Positions 42,320 to 51,520 are shown, counted from the stretch's first letter. The stretch: 64,000 nucleotides of DNA from Pseudomonadota bacterium (GCA_037200975.1 JBBCGI010000001.1:186001-250000), one strand, 5' to 3'. The notes: generated by a model not told the origin, from the sequence alone. Numbers and translations are program-made.

Positions 42320-43754
42320 TTTTGCAAAACTGCGCCTGCTCGCTTCGGCGGCGACGCTCGCAACCGGCCTCATGGCCGCTCCTGCCGCGAACGCGGCTCT
42401 CACCATCTACATCGCCAACGGCAACGCTGCCGGCGTGGGTTTCAACGACACGACTCCGGTCGCGCCGGTCGGCGGCAACAGCGGCACGACGCTTGGCCAG
42501 CAGCGCCAGATTGCGTTCGCGTACGCGGCGCAGAAATGGGGTGCCACACTCACGAGCTCGGTCGACGTCTACATCTACGCGCGCTTCACTGCGCTCGCAT
42601 GCAGCGAGACCGGCGCGGTGCTCGGCTCCGCCGGCACGACGGAGGTCTTCTCGGACTTCCCCAACGCACCGATTGCCAACACCTGGTACTCGAATGCGCT
42701 GGCCGACAAGATCGCCGGAGAGGATCTGGATCCGGTCGCATACGACATCAACGCCAATTTCAATGTGAACCTCGGTAAAACGGGCTGCCTCACCGGCGTT
42801 CCGTTTTACTTCGGTCTCGACAACAACCATGGCTCCGCGGTCGATTTCGTCACGGTGCTGACGCACGAGATGGCTCATGGGCTCGGGTTCCAGACGTTTA
42901 CGAACGGCTCGAACGGAACCCTGCTGGGCGAACCGGATATCCCGCAGCCTGCGATCTGGGATCACTACCTGTACGACAACGTCGCTGGCGTGAACTGGGT
43001 GCAGATGACTCCGGCGCAGCGCGTGGCCTCGGCGGTCGGCGTCAATAGCCTCGTGTGGACCGGTCCGAACGTGACGGCGAAAGTGCCGCAGGTTCTGCGT
43101 GGCGTTCCACGGCTCACGATCGGCGGGCCAGCGGCCGGCGCGACCGCGGGCAGCTACCTGTTGGGCTCGGCGTCCTTCGGTCCCCCATTGAAGTTTCCGG
43201 GCCTCTCCGCGGACGTGATGCCCGTCAGCAATGGCGGTGCGAATGGTGACGGCTGCCTGGCCTTCAGTGCGGCTGACAAGCTTGCGGTGACCGGCAACAT
43301 CGCGCTGATCAATCGCGGCGTGTGCGGCTTCGTCGTCAAGGTGAAGAACGCGCAACTCGCGGGCGCTGTGGGCGTCATCATTGCCGACAACGTTGCCGGC
43401 AGTCCGCCGCCGGACCTCGGCGGTACGGATGCCACCATCACGATTCCGTCGATTCGTATCACGCTCGGCGACGCCACGAATCTGCGTACGGCGTTGGCCA
43501 AGCGTTCACGCACCAAGTCCGGCGTGATCGCCACTCTCGACGCGAATCCGAACGTGCTCGGCGGCGCCGATGCATTGGGCCGCATCAAGATGTACACGCC
43601 GAACCCGTTCCAGAGCGGTTCGTCGGTCTCGCACTATGACGTGTCGGCCACGCCGAACCAGCTGATGGAGCCGGCGATCAACGGCGACCTGACGCACGAA
43701 GTCACGGTGCCGAACGATCTGACCTACGAACTGTTCAAGGACATCGGCTGGTAA
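42309..43754 (+). CDS. Secreted metalloprotease-like protein with PA domain
   Basis: The 481-residue product has a signal peptide (ending AANA). A catalytic-looking region carries the zinc motif HEMAHGLGF (His186, Glu187, His190). A protease-associated (PA) domain follows at about 290-400, with VALINRGVCGF-like and AVGVIIADNVAG segments. The last 60 residues end in LMEPAINGDLTHEV and a short Trp tail. HEXXHXXG plus PA suggests a secreted peptidase, but no propeptide or Met-turn was confirmed. No PEP-CTERM tail is present. It overlaps the preceding small secreted gene, so both are expressed together. Confidence 0.8.
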   Translation: MKNSFAKLRLLASAATLATGLMAAPAANAALTIYIANGNAAGVGFNDTTPVAPVGGNSGTTLGQQRQIAFAYAAQKWGATLTSSVDVYIYARFTALACSETGAVLGSAGTTEVFSDFPNAPIANTWYSNALADKIAGEDLDPVAYDINANFNVNLGKTGCLTGVPFYFGLDNNHGSAVDFVTVLTHEMAHGLGFQTFTNGSNGTLLGEPDIPQPAIWDHYLYDNVAGVNWVQMTPAQRVASAVGVNSLVWTGPNVTAKVPQVLRGVPRLTIGGPAAGATAGSYLLGSASFGPPLKFPGLSADVMPVSNGGANGDGCLAFSAADKLAVTGNIALINRGVCGFVVKVKNAQLAGAVGVIIADNVAGSPPPDLGGTDATITIPSIRITLGDATNLRTALAKRSRTKSGVIATLDANPNVLGGADALGRIKMYTPNPFQSGSSVSHYDVSATPNQLMEPAINGDLTHEVTVPNDLTYELFKDIGW

Positions 43755-43781
43755 GCCAGCATTTCACCGGTGTGAACCGGA

Positions 43782-43811
43782 GGGCGCCGGACGAGAGTCC
43801 GGCGCCCTTTT
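43782..43811 (+). terminator. Rho-independent terminator after the metalloprotease gene
   Basis: Bases 43782-43792 and 43797-43807 form a perfect 11-bp stem (GGGCGCCGGAC with GTCCGGCGCCC) around GAGA, followed by TTTT. It lies 27 bases after the stop and is the clearest intrinsic terminator on the plus strand. Confidence 0.88.
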
Positions 43812-43838
43812 CATTTATGCGCCCTAACAGGGAAGAAC

Positions 43839-43914
43839 TGGCGCCCCCGGCCGGAGTTGAACCGACGACCTACCGCTTAGGAGGCGGTCGCTCTATCCAC
43901 TGAGCTACGGGGGC
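43839..43914 (-). tRNA. tRNA-Arg (anticodon CCT)
   Basis: On the minus strand, the acceptor GCCCCCG pairs with CGGGGGC. The D-arm is GCTC/GAGC, the anticodon loop CTCCTAA with CCT at 34-36, and the T-arm GTCGG/CCGGC. The 3' end encodes discriminator G and CCA. It reads AGG codons and lies 113 bases downstream of tRNA-Ala. Confidence 0.95.
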
Positions 43915-44027
43915 GACGTGGAGAGTTTAAACACATGGAAACGGCGAGCGGAGGCACGCGCCAGCGCGCAAAGAGCCGTACGCCCCCGCCTCGACCCCGT
44001 AGAGAAGTGGCGCGTGAGCGCTTGGAA

Positions 44028-44103
<76 letters not shown>

Positions 44104-44200
44104 ACACGTGAAACCTGGCACCGAACCCAGGGTTCGGAAGGGCCGCGATTCTAGCATCGGGGCTGGCCTCGGCAAGCGAAACACTCTTAATATCCGGCAC

Positions 44201-44662
44201 ATGCTTGACAGCGGCGACAAGGCACCCGAGTTCACCCTGCCAGATCAGGATGGGCACGATATTTCCTTGACCAGCCTGCTCAAGGATGGTCCGGCCATCC
44301 TGTTTTTCTACCCGGCGGACTTCACCCCGGGGTGCACGCGGGAAGTCTGTTCGATCCGCGATATTCACCGGGAAATCAGCCGCGCGGGTCTGACGGTTGC
44401 AGGCATCAGCCCACAGAGTCCGGAGAGTCACAAACGCTTTCGTGACAAACACGGCCTGCCCTTCACGCTGCTGTCGGACGAGACCAAGGAAGTCATCAAG
44501 ATGTTCGAGGTCAACGGGCCGCTGGGATTCTGGGTTCAGCGGGTGACCTTTCTGATCGACCAGAACCGCGCCATCCAGGGACGGGTCAAGGCGCATTTCT
44601 CGATCGCCGAACACGAGGCGTTCATCCGCAAGGCCGTCGAGATCCGCGCCACCCCGATCTGA
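44201..44662 (+). CDS. bcp: Thiol peroxiredoxin, BCP/PrxQ type
   Basis: The 153-residue product has the thioredoxin-fold AhpC/TSA layout with FYPADFTPGCTREVCSIRD, where the first Cys (about residue 45) is the peroxidatic one. The second Cys, five residues later, gives the PrxQ C-X4-C pattern. It reduces peroxides in the cytoplasm using thioredoxin. ATG 44201 gives the usual N-terminus; the longer frame runs into tRNA-Ala. Its stop codon (44660-44662) lies inside the left arm of inverted repeat copy B. Confidence 0.95.
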   Translation: MLDSGDKAPEFTLPDQDGHDISLTSLLKDGPAILFFYPADFTPGCTREVCSIRDIHREISRAGLTVAGISPQSPESHKRFRDKHGLPFTLLSDETKEVIKMFEVNGPLGFWVQRVTFLIDQNRAIQGRVKAHFSIAEHEAFIRKAVEIRATPI

Positions 44663-44738
44663 ATAGAAGGTGAAAAGGGGACATGCCTATTTTCGGTCCG
44701 CCGAAAATAGGCATGTCCCCTTTTCACCTTCTATTCAG
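44659..44738. repeat. Perfect 38-bp inverted repeat, AAAGGGGACA family (copy B)
   Basis: Bases 44659-44696 and 44701-44738 are exact reverse complements with a 4-base loop. The inner part matches copy A over 21 bases (GAAAAGGGGACATGCCTATTT). The outer 13 bases are unique to this copy and contain the stop codon of bcp on the left (TGA 44660-44662) and of the phosphatase gene on the right (TCA 44735-44737, read TGA on minus). It probably acts as a bidirectional terminator for these convergent genes. Confidence 0.9.
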
Positions 44739-45319
44739 TACTTCATCCGCAGCACGGACGCCTTGCCGATAGTCGGTACCGTGACGACGTACAACGTGTC
44801 GAATTCCTCCTCCCCGATGGGAGGCACGTTATCGGCACCGCTCAGCGCCGCGACGATCTCGGGCACGGTATTGCTGTGACCTATCACGAGGGCGATCGAA
44901 CCGCGGTTCTCGCGCAGTACGCGGCGCGCCAGTTCACGCAAATCGGTCCGTGCGTCCACCACTTCGCCAGGGACGTTCAAGCGCTGCTCGAGAGCCGCCG
45001 CGGTCTGCTGCGTACGGCGGGTGTTGGTGACGTACACCTTCCGCACGCGGCCGAACATCTCGCTGTCGCCGAACATCTGCGCGAGCCGCGTCGCGCGTTT
45101 CTCACCCTCGGGTGACAGCGGCGCGTCGCTGATGGCGCTCAGTTCCTTCTCGGCATGACGCACCAGCACCACGGTGGTGGTGGTCGCGGAATTCCAGTAG
45201 ACGACGGCAGCGACCAGCACCACGATGCCGCCCAGGGCTAACAACCACAACGGCGCGAGAAACGTGCGGCGCCGCCGCGTGAGCGACGGAGTTCCGGAGG
45301 AAGAATCGGGGGCTTTCAT
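44735..45319 (-). CDS. Membrane-anchored histidine phosphatase family protein
   Basis: The 194-residue product has a basic N-terminus, one transmembrane helix (about 22-43) and a phosphoglycerate-mutase-type domain. The domain carries VVLVRHAEK (catalytic His near residue 55), VTNTRRTQQTA and LVIGHSNTVPEIV (second His). It is shorter than most members and lacks the usual insertion. The domain faces the periplasm if the helix is an uncleaved anchor. The substrate is unknown; SixA-like phosphatases are one possibility. Its stop is inside repeat copy B. Confidence 0.88.
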   Translation of the reverse strand: MKAPDSSSGTPSLTRRRRTFLAPLWLLALGGIVVLVAAVVYWNSATTTTVVLVRHAEKELSAISDAPLSPEGEKRATRLAQMFGDSEMFGRVRKVYVTNTRRTQQTAAALEQRLNVPGEVVDARTDLRELARRVLRENRGSIALVIGHSNTVPEIVAALSGADNVPPIGEEEFDTLYVVTVPTIGKASVLRMKY

Positions 45320-45377
45320 GGCGAGGCGGATGATAATCCCATTCGCCGAAATGCGGTCACTCCCGGCGTTCGCCTTG

Positions 45378-45407
45378 AAAAAAGGGACAGACCGCGCGGT
45401 CTGTCCC
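45378..45407 (-). terminator. Rho-independent terminator made from an AAAGGGACA palindrome (copy C)
   Basis: Bases 45384-45407 form a perfect 24-base palindrome (GGGACAGACCGC and its complement). On the minus strand it is followed by six T (45378-45383). It starts 10 bases after the stop of the GH43 gene and is a textbook intrinsic terminator for it. The GGGACAGA core is the same as the inner core of repeat copy A, so a repeat-family member serves as a terminator. Confidence 0.9.
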
Positions 45408-45417
45408 CATTTCCACT

Positions 45418-46578
45418 TCAGTTGGCGGCGGCAGGTGCCGGAGCCGCGGCCGGCGGATCTTCCTGGAACGGATCGATGGTCTGGATCGTGCCGTCGTCGT
45501 TGTAGTGGATCTCGATCGGCTGCTTGATGTTGCGCAGATGGGTATCGCCGTTCGACACCTGGCTGTCGTGATAGAAGATGTACCACTTGCCGTCCACTTC
45601 GGCGATCGAGTGGTGGTTAGTCCATCCCAGCACGGGCTCGAGGATCCTGCCCTTGTAGGTGAACGGCCCGTACGGCGACTTGCCCATCGCGTACGCGATG
45701 TAGTGCGTGTCGCCGGTCGAGTACGAGAAGTAGTAGTTGCCCTTGTACTTGTGCACCCACGACGCCTCGAAGAACCGGCGGTCGTGATCCTTGGAAAGCA
45801 GCAGCTTGCCGTTCTCGTCGAGGATCTTCACGTCGCGCGGCTTCTCCGCGAACTCGAGCAGGGTCTTGTCGAGGCGCGCGATCTTCGGCAGCAACGCCGG
45901 AGCATCATCGGCCGGCTGTGCATCGTCATCGGCCTTGTATTCGCCCGACTTCCACTTCTGCAGCTGACCGCCCCACAACCCGCCGAAGTACATGTAGTAC
46001 TTGCCGTCGCTGTCCTTGAACACGGCCGGGTCCATGCTGAAGCTGTTCTTGATCGCTTCCGGCTGCGCCTTGAACGGGCCCGCCGGGTTGTCGCCCACGG
46101 CCACGCCGATGCGGAACACGTCCTGCTTGTCCTTCACGGGGAAGTACAGGAAATACTTGCCGTCCTTCTCGGCGGCATCCGGCGCCCACATCTGGCGGCC
46201 GGCCCACGGCACGTCGGCCAGATCGAGAGCGACGTCGTGCACGGTGACCTTTCCACCGATGCCGTCGAGCTCGATCGGCCGGTAGTCGCGCATGGCGAAG
46301 TGGCTGCCGAGGTCGTCCTGCGGAATGCCGGCATCGATGTCATGCGACCCGTAAATCCAGATCTTCCCCCCGAAGACGTGGGCCGACGGGTCGGCGGTGT
46401 AGATCTCGGACAGCAGCGGTTGGGTCAGGAATTTCGCCGGATCGATGATCGGGGGCGCTTCAGGCTTGGGTGCCTCGGCAGCCGGCGGTGGCGGAGGAGG
46501 TTCTTTCTTCGCGCATCCGGCGAGAAAGGCAGTCGACGCGGCAATACTGGTGATTGCCACGAATAATGATCGTTGCAT
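45418..46578 (-). CDS. GH43 family glycoside hydrolase, lipoprotein
   Basis: The 386-residue product has a lipobox LAGC (Cys near 18), a Pro/Ala linker and a five-bladed GH43 propeller. The three acidic residues are visible: YTADPSAHVFGG (general base Asp), FSMDPAVFKD (pKa-modulating Asp) and FFEASWVHKY (acid Glu). It should cleave arabino- or xylo-oligosaccharides outside the inner membrane. There is no carbohydrate-binding module. ATG 46578 is taken over 46593 because it starts at the signal. A strong terminator follows the stop. Confidence 0.92.
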   Translation of the reverse strand: MQRSLFVAITSIAASTAFLAGCAKKEPPPPPPAAEAPKPEAPPIIDPAKFLTQPLLSEIYTADPSAHVFGGKIWIYGSHDIDAGIPQDDLGSHFAMRDYRPIELDGIGGKVTVHDVALDLADVPWAGRQMWAPDAAEKDGKYFLYFPVKDKQDVFRIGVAVGDNPAGPFKAQPEAIKNSFSMDPAVFKDSDGKYYMYFGGLWGGQLQKWKSGEYKADDDAQPADDAPALLPKIARLDKTLLEFAEKPRDVKILDENGKLLLSKDHDRRFFEASWVHKYKGNYYFSYSTGDTHYIAYAMGKSPYGPFTYKGRILEPVLGWTNHHSIAEVDGKWYIFYHDSQVSNGDTHLRNIKQPIEIHYNDDGTIQTIDPFQEDPPAAAPAPAAAN

Positions 46579-46632
46579 GGGTCGCACTCTCATGTAATGG
46601 AAGGGTCCGCGGGGCAGAAAATACCACTTCGA

Positions 46633-47283
46633 TCAGGAGTTGGGCATTACGGCCAGCTGGAGGTGAGCCGGCTGCGGCACCACGCGGTACACGCCGCTTT
46701 CCTGCGGCTGCGACACCCAGACATACCCGGCTTCCCTGGCGTCGATATCCCAGCTCAGGTTGCGCCCCTGGTAGACGATCTCGCCGCGGATACGCGCCGG
46801 CCGATCGAGGTAGATCAAGAGCAGCCGCGTACCCGTATCCGTGTCTAACCACTCGCTCATGCCGAGCGGCAGGCCGCCCTCCTTCGGCACGATGAACGGG
46901 GACACGCGCGCGACCCGCGCGGCGGCGGGCTCGATGGTCATCCATTTCTGCGAAAAGGCGGTCGGCACGAGCGCGGGGGCGAGTCGCAGATGACGCACAT
47001 TGAGGTCGATCATGAATGTGAGGTCGGGATTCAGCACCACCGGTGCGAGTTCACCCTCGTTCGGCGATCCGTAGAGGTCGCCGACGACATACGGCACCCA
47101 CAGCCGCAGCGGCTCGTTCGGTGCCGGCCGCGGCGTCTTCAGGTCCGCCTCGTAGAAGGCCACTTCGGATTTGATGATCCAGTCCGGATGAGGCGGAGTC
47201 GCATCTTCGCTGCGCGGCGCGCAGCCGGCGAGCGCGGCCAACAGGCAGGCGACGGCTACGATCGAGGCGGCACGCGGCTTCAT
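46633..47283 (-). CDS. Lipoprotein of unknown function
   Basis: The 216-residue product has a clear lipobox LAGC (Cys near residue 21). A beta-rich chain follows with PLRLWVPYVVGDLYGSPNEG, LNPDLTFMIDLNV and REAGYVWVSQPQESGVYRV. I do not recognise the family. It lies upstream of the GH43 gene on the same strand (54-base gap), so both may be expressed together; a link to carbohydrate or envelope function is possible but unproven. Confidence 0.7.
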   Translation of the reverse strand: MKPRAASIVAVACLLAALAGCAPRSEDATPPHPDWIIKSEVAFYEADLKTPRPAPNEPLRLWVPYVVGDLYGSPNEGELAPVVLNPDLTFMIDLNVRHLRLAPALVPTAFSQKWMTIEPAAARVARVSPFIVPKEGGLPLGMSEWLDTDTGTRLLLIYLDRPARIRGEIVYQGRNLSWDIDAREAGYVWVSQPQESGVYRVVPQPAHLQLAVMPNS

Positions 47284-47385
47284 GGCCGGCGATTCTACGG
47301 CGGGCCGGGTTGTTCGCGACGACCGGATGGATTTCTGCGACGCTATCGGCACAAACCAGACCCGCCTCGACGAGGGAGCTTCCCA

Positions 47386-47787
47386 ATGATCCTGCTCGTA
47401 CTGTTAGTGCTCGCGTTGTTCGTCATCCAGACTCTTCTGCCCGGCCGTTTTCGCAAGCCCGCGGTGCCAGGCGATCCCGGCATACTCGAAGAACACGTCG
47501 GCAACCGCGACCACGCCCGCCCGCTCACCGTGGTCGGGCAACGCGCCGCGCGGGCGCTCGCCAACATGCACGAGGCACTGCCGGTCTTCCTGACGCTGGC
47601 ACTTATGAACCTGATCGCCGGTACGGCTGCCGCGATGGCGACCACGGGCGCGCTGATCTTCCTGATCGCCCGCGTGCTTTATGTGCCGCTGTACCTGTCC
47701 GGCGTGTCCTGGCTGCGCAGCCTCATATGGACGGGCGGCTGGGTCGGCCTGATCCTGATGCTGATTCCGCTGCTCGACCGCGCCTGA
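47386..47787 (+). CDS. MAPEG family membrane protein
   Basis: The 133-residue product has four hydrophobic helices. It shows features of the membrane-associated eicosanoid/glutathione metabolism family in bacteria: NRDHARPLTVVGQRAARALANM with a conserved Arg-Asn pattern, then EALPVFLTLAL and ARVLYVPLYLSGV. The bacterial members have no settled substrate. ATG 47386 has GAGGGAG ten bases upstream. A bidirectional terminator follows. Confidence 0.88.
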   Translation: MILLVLLVLALFVIQTLLPGRFRKPAVPGDPGILEEHVGNRDHARPLTVVGQRAARALANMHEALPVFLTLALMNLIAGTAAAMATTGALIFLIARVLYVPLYLSGVSWLRSLIWTGGWVGLILMLIPLLDRA

Positions 47788-47795
47788 AAATGAAA

Positions 47796-47824
47796 AGCCC
47801 CCGGCGCTCATCACGCCGGGGGCT
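47796..47824. terminator. Bidirectional terminator between MAPEG and lipoprotein genes
   Basis: Bases 47796-47806 and 47814-47824 pair over 11 bp (AGCCCCCGGCG with CGCCGGGGGCT). On the minus strand TTTTCATTTT follows; on the plus strand the tail is CTTCAA. It should end the minus-strand lipoprotein gene, and to a lesser degree the MAPEG gene. Confidence 0.82.
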
Positions 47825-47863
47825 CTTCAACCACTAGAACCCAAGCAAGAAATCCGGGGCGGT

Positions 47864-48277
47864 TCAGGAGCTGCCCTTCTCCGTCTGTTCACGCAGCAGC
47901 TTGCGGTCTTCCTTCATCTGCTTCGTGTCGATCGGGCGGATCTCCTTGATGAAGCACCGGTCGCGACCGACGATCACCTTCTCGAACTTGTCGACCGTGT
48001 TCCCGGTCGAGGTCACGGCGATCCGCTGCGCGAACTCCAGGTCCGGGCAATATCCGGTGATCGTCAGTAGGTAGGCCTTGTTGACGCCGGACCAGACAAC
48101 GAGCTGGTCTTTCGAAACCGCCGACCACCCGTCGTAGTTGCCCAGGTAGAACGATTTGACCGGCTCACCCGCGTACTCGGTGTAGTCGAGCTTCGGTCCG
48201 TTGAGTTTGGCCAACGTGCTGGCGCACCCGGCCAGCGCCGCCGCCGCTAACAATGTTGCAACCACTGAAATCTTCAT
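47864..48277 (-). CDS. DUF6491-type lipoprotein
   Basis: The 137-residue product has a lipobox LAGC (Cys near residue 18) followed by a beta-rich domain. Its segments include VKSFYLGNYDGWSAVSKDQL, LVVWSGVNKAYLLT and DRCFIKEIRPID, which resemble DUF6491, a small exported family of unknown role. A disulfide between the Cys in GYCPDL and the one in DRCFI is plausible. AGAGGTG eight bases upstream supports ATG 48277. It lies 84 bases downstream of the RND permease gene. Confidence 0.75.
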   Translation of the reverse strand: MKISVVATLLAAAALAGCASTLAKLNGPKLDYTEYAGEPVKSFYLGNYDGWSAVSKDQLVVWSGVNKAYLLTITGYCPDLEFAQRIAVTSTGNTVDKFEKVIVGRDRCFIKEIRPIDTKQMKEDRKLLREQTEKGSS

Positions 48278-48361
48278 AAACACCTCTTGCGAATTACGAC
48301 TCCCCGGTCGTGAGTGGAGTTCCCTGCACTCCTGGTTCCTCAAGAAACGTTAACCCATCAT

Positions 48362-51300
48362 TCAGCTGCGATTCACTTTGTCCGTGTTGACGAACTTGTC
48401 TCCCGCCATGCGCCGCACGGTCACGTAGAACACGGGCGCCAGCAAGACGCCCAGGATCGCCGCGGACAACATGCCACCCGCCACACCGGTGCCGATGGCG
48501 CGGCGCGCGTTCGCGCCTGCGCCGCTCGAGAACACCAGCGGCAGCACGCCTAATATGAACGCAAATGACGTCATGAGTATTGGACGAAGGCGTAATCGCG
48601 CCGCTTCCATGACAGCTTCGTACAAGGGCACGCCCCGTTGTTGTGCAAGCAGGGCGAATTCCACGATCAGGATGGCGTTCTTGGCGGCAAGACCGATGAT
48701 GGTGATCAAACCGATCTTGAAGAATACGTCGTTCGAGAGACCCGTTCCCCAGGCCGCGATGATGGCGCCGATGATTCCCACCGGGACTACCAGCAGCACG
48801 GCGATCGGCGTTGCCCAGCTCTCATAAAGTGCGGCCAGGCACAGGAACACCACGAAGATCGACAGGCCGAACAGCAGCGGCGCCTCGGCGCCCGACAGGA
48901 TCTCCTGCAGCGACTGGCCGGCCCAGTCGACGCCGAAGCCCGGCGGCAAGTCCTGCGCGACCATGCGGCTCATTTCCTTCATCGCCTCGCCCGAGCTGTG
49001 ACCCGCGGCATTCGAGCCCACGATCTGCATCGCCGCGAAACCATTGAAACGCTGCAACGTCGGCGGAGCGATCACCCACTTCGACGAGAGCACGGACGCC
49101 AGCGGGATCATGCCGTCGCTGGTGGTCTCGCCGCTCGGCACGAACGCGTTGTTCGTGGCACCGTTCGTGGGTAGATAGAACCGCGCCAGCGCCTCTTCGC
49201 TCATGCGGAACGGCGCGTCGGCCTGCATCTGCACGCGCAGCACGCGGCCGTGATACAGGAAGTCGTTGACGTACACGGGCGCCAGCATGAGCTGGATGGC
49301 GTTGTAGACGTCGTCGATCGCGAGTCCCATCGACTGCGCCTGCGCGCGGTCGAGCTTGAGCTCGAGGCGCGGCGCGGGCGCGAGCCCGTTGTACCGTACG
49401 CCCTGCACCACCTTGCTCTGCGCCGCCTTGCCTACCAGCACGTTCTGTGCGGCGAGCAGCGCATCGGCACCCAGGTTGGCACGATCCTCGAGCCACAGGT
49501 CGAATCCGCCGAAGTCGGAGAGGCCCTGGATCACGGGCATGTTGACGAAGAACACGAAACCGTCGCGCTCGGCGCCGGAGATGTTGCCGAATGCCCAGCC
49601 GATGAAATCCGTCGCTGATTCCTTGCGTTCCTCGAGCTCCTTGAGCCGGATGAAGAAGATGCCGGCACTCTCGTCGCCGCCCGAGAAGCTGAAACCCGCC
49701 ACTTCGAACACCGAATGCACGGACGGTGACTGCCGCAATTTATAGCCGACGCGCTTCATGACCTCGCGCGTGCGCTGGATGGTCGAACCCGGTGGCATCT
49801 GGACGATGCCGAGCGCGTAGCCCTGGTCTTCCTCCGGCACGAAGCTGCCCGGCACCCGCCAGAACAACACGCCGCCGATCATCACCAGCACCGCGAAGGC
49901 CACCAGCGTCCAGATCTTGTGACGCAGGTTGAAACGCACGCTGGTCAGGTAATGAGCCTGCGTCCAGTTGTAGCCGCGATTGAAAAGCCGGAAAAACTTG
50001 TTCTCCTTGAGGTGCTCGGGACGCAGCAGCGTCGCGCACAGCGCCGGCGTCAGCGACAGCGCCAGGAACGCGGAGAAGACCATCGAGATCGCGATCGTCA
50101 TCGCGAACTGCCGGTAGATGACGCCGACCGAACCGGACTGCATGGCGCTCGGAATGAACACGGCCGCCAACACGATCGAGATCGCGATGATCGGACTCGT
50201 GATCTGGTCCATCGCCTTGCGCGTCGCATCGCGCGGGGCGAGATGCTCCTCGCGCATCAATCGTTCGACGGATTCGATGACGACGATGGCGTCGTCCACG
50301 ACGATACCGATGGCCAGCACCATGCCGAACAGCGTCAGCTGGTTGATCGAGAAACCGAAGATCTCCATGCCGATGAACGCGCCCATCAGCGCGACCGGGA
50401 CGACCAGCGTCGGGATCAGCGTCGCGCGGAAACTCTGCAGGAAGATCAGCATCACGATGAACACCAGCACGACGGCCGCGACCAGCGTGAAGATCACCTC
50501 GTGAATGGCATGCACGATGAAGGTGGTGGCATCGAAGGCGACGAACCACTCGACCCCCGGCGGGAATCCCTTCTGCAGCTCGTTCATGCGCGCCTTGACG
50601 GCGTCGGCGACGTCGAGCGCGTTCGCGCCGGGCAGCAGCAGCACGCCGAAGCCGCTCACCGGCTTGTCGTCCAGGCGCACGTCGAAGGCATAGTCCGCAA
50701 GACCCAGCTCCACGCGTGCGACGTCCTTGAGCCTGACGCTCGTACCGTTCGGCTCCGTGCGCAGGATGACGTCTTCGAACTCCTCGACGGAACTGAAGCG
50801 GCCTTCCGCGCTGACGGGCGCGGTGATCTGCTGGCCCTTGATCGACGGGGCCGCGCCGACCGAACCCGTGGCGAACTGCACGTTCTGCGCACGCACCGTC
50901 TGCAGGATCTCGGCAGCGCTCATGCCGAAGCTGCGCAGCTTGTCCGGGTTCAGCCAGATCCGCATCGAATAGGAAGAACCGAACTGCTGCGCCGAGCTCA
51001 CGCCGGGAATGCGCTGAACGGAATCGAGCACGTCCGCGGAAACGATGTTGTTGAGCTCGTCCGAGGAGACGCCACCGTTCGGCGCGCGCACGCCGAGCGC
51101 GAGGATGAAGCCCTGGTTGACCTTGGAAACCGCGAGGCCCTGCACCACCACTTCGCTCGGCAGGCGCGCTTCGGCGAGTTTGACGCGGTTCTGCGTCTGC
51201 AGTACCGCGAAGTCCGGATTCGTGCCGTTCTCGAATACCAGCGTGATGCCGGCGGTGCCGTTCGAATTCGACGACGAAGTGAAATACAGCAGCTTGTCGA

Positions 51301-51517
51301 GGCCGGTGAGCTGCTGCTCGATGATCTGCGTGACCGTGCGCTCGATGGTGTCCGCGTTCGCGCCGGGATACACCGCGCTGATCGACACCTGCGGCGGCGC
51401 GATGTCCGGATACGCCGCGGCCGGCAGGCGCGTGATGGCGAGCCCGCCGCCCACCATGATGAGGATGGCGATGACCCAGGCCAGCACCGGCCGGTCGATG
51501 AAATAATGCGGCAGCAT
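48362..51517 (-). CDS. RND multidrug efflux permease (HAE-1 family)
   Basis: The 1051-residue product has the AcrB/MexB layout: a first helix (about 10-30), two large periplasmic loops (about 35-330 and 560-870) and 12 helices in all. Helix 4 carries VVDDAIVVIES with the paired Asp used in proton transfer. The N-terminal pattern FIDRPVLAWVIAILIMVGG is typical. It exports drugs or other toxic compounds with the adaptor encoded just upstream (3-base gap). No outer-membrane channel gene is next to it, so it must use one encoded elsewhere. Confidence 0.96.
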   Translation of the reverse strand: MLPHYFIDRPVLAWVIAILIMVGGGLAITRLPAAAYPDIAPPQVSISAVYPGANADTIERTVTQIIEQQLTGLDKLLYFTSSSNSNGTAGITLVFENGTNPDFAVLQTQNRVKLAEARLPSEVVVQGLAVSKVNQGFILALGVRAPNGGVSSDELNNIVSADVLDSVQRIPGVSSAQQFGSSYSMRIWLNPDKLRSFGMSAAEILQTVRAQNVQFATGSVGAAPSIKGQQITAPVSAEGRFSSVEEFEDVILRTEPNGTSVRLKDVARVELGLADYAFDVRLDDKPVSGFGVLLLPGANALDVADAVKARMNELQKGFPPGVEWFVAFDATTFIVHAIHEVIFTLVAAVVLVFIVMLIFLQSFRATLIPTLVVPVALMGAFIGMEIFGFSINQLTLFGMVLAIGIVVDDAIVVIESVERLMREEHLAPRDATRKAMDQITSPIIAISIVLAAVFIPSAMQSGSVGVIYRQFAMTIAISMVFSAFLALSLTPALCATLLRPEHLKENKFFRLFNRGYNWTQAHYLTSVRFNLRHKIWTLVAFAVLVMIGGVLFWRVPGSFVPEEDQGYALGIVQMPPGSTIQRTREVMKRVGYKLRQSPSVHSVFEVAGFSFSGGDESAGIFFIRLKELEERKESATDFIGWAFGNISGAERDGFVFFVNMPVIQGLSDFGGFDLWLEDRANLGADALLAAQNVLVGKAAQSKVVQGVRYNGLAPAPRLELKLDRAQAQSMGLAIDDVYNAIQLMLAPVYVNDFLYHGRVLRVQMQADAPFRMSEEALARFYLPTNGATNNAFVPSGETTSDGMIPLASVLSSKWVIAPPTLQRFNGFAAMQIVGSNAAGHSSGEAMKEMSRMVAQDLPPGFGVDWAGQSLQEILSGAEAPLLFGLSIFVVFLCLAALYESWATPIAVLLVVPVGIIGAIIAAWGTGLSNDVFFKIGLITIIGLAAKNAILIVEFALLAQQRGVPLYEAVMEAARLRLRPILMTSFAFILGVLPLVFSSGAGANARRAIGTGVAGGMLSAAILGVLLAPVFYVTVRRMAGDKFVNTDKVNRS

Positions 51518-51520
51518 CGA

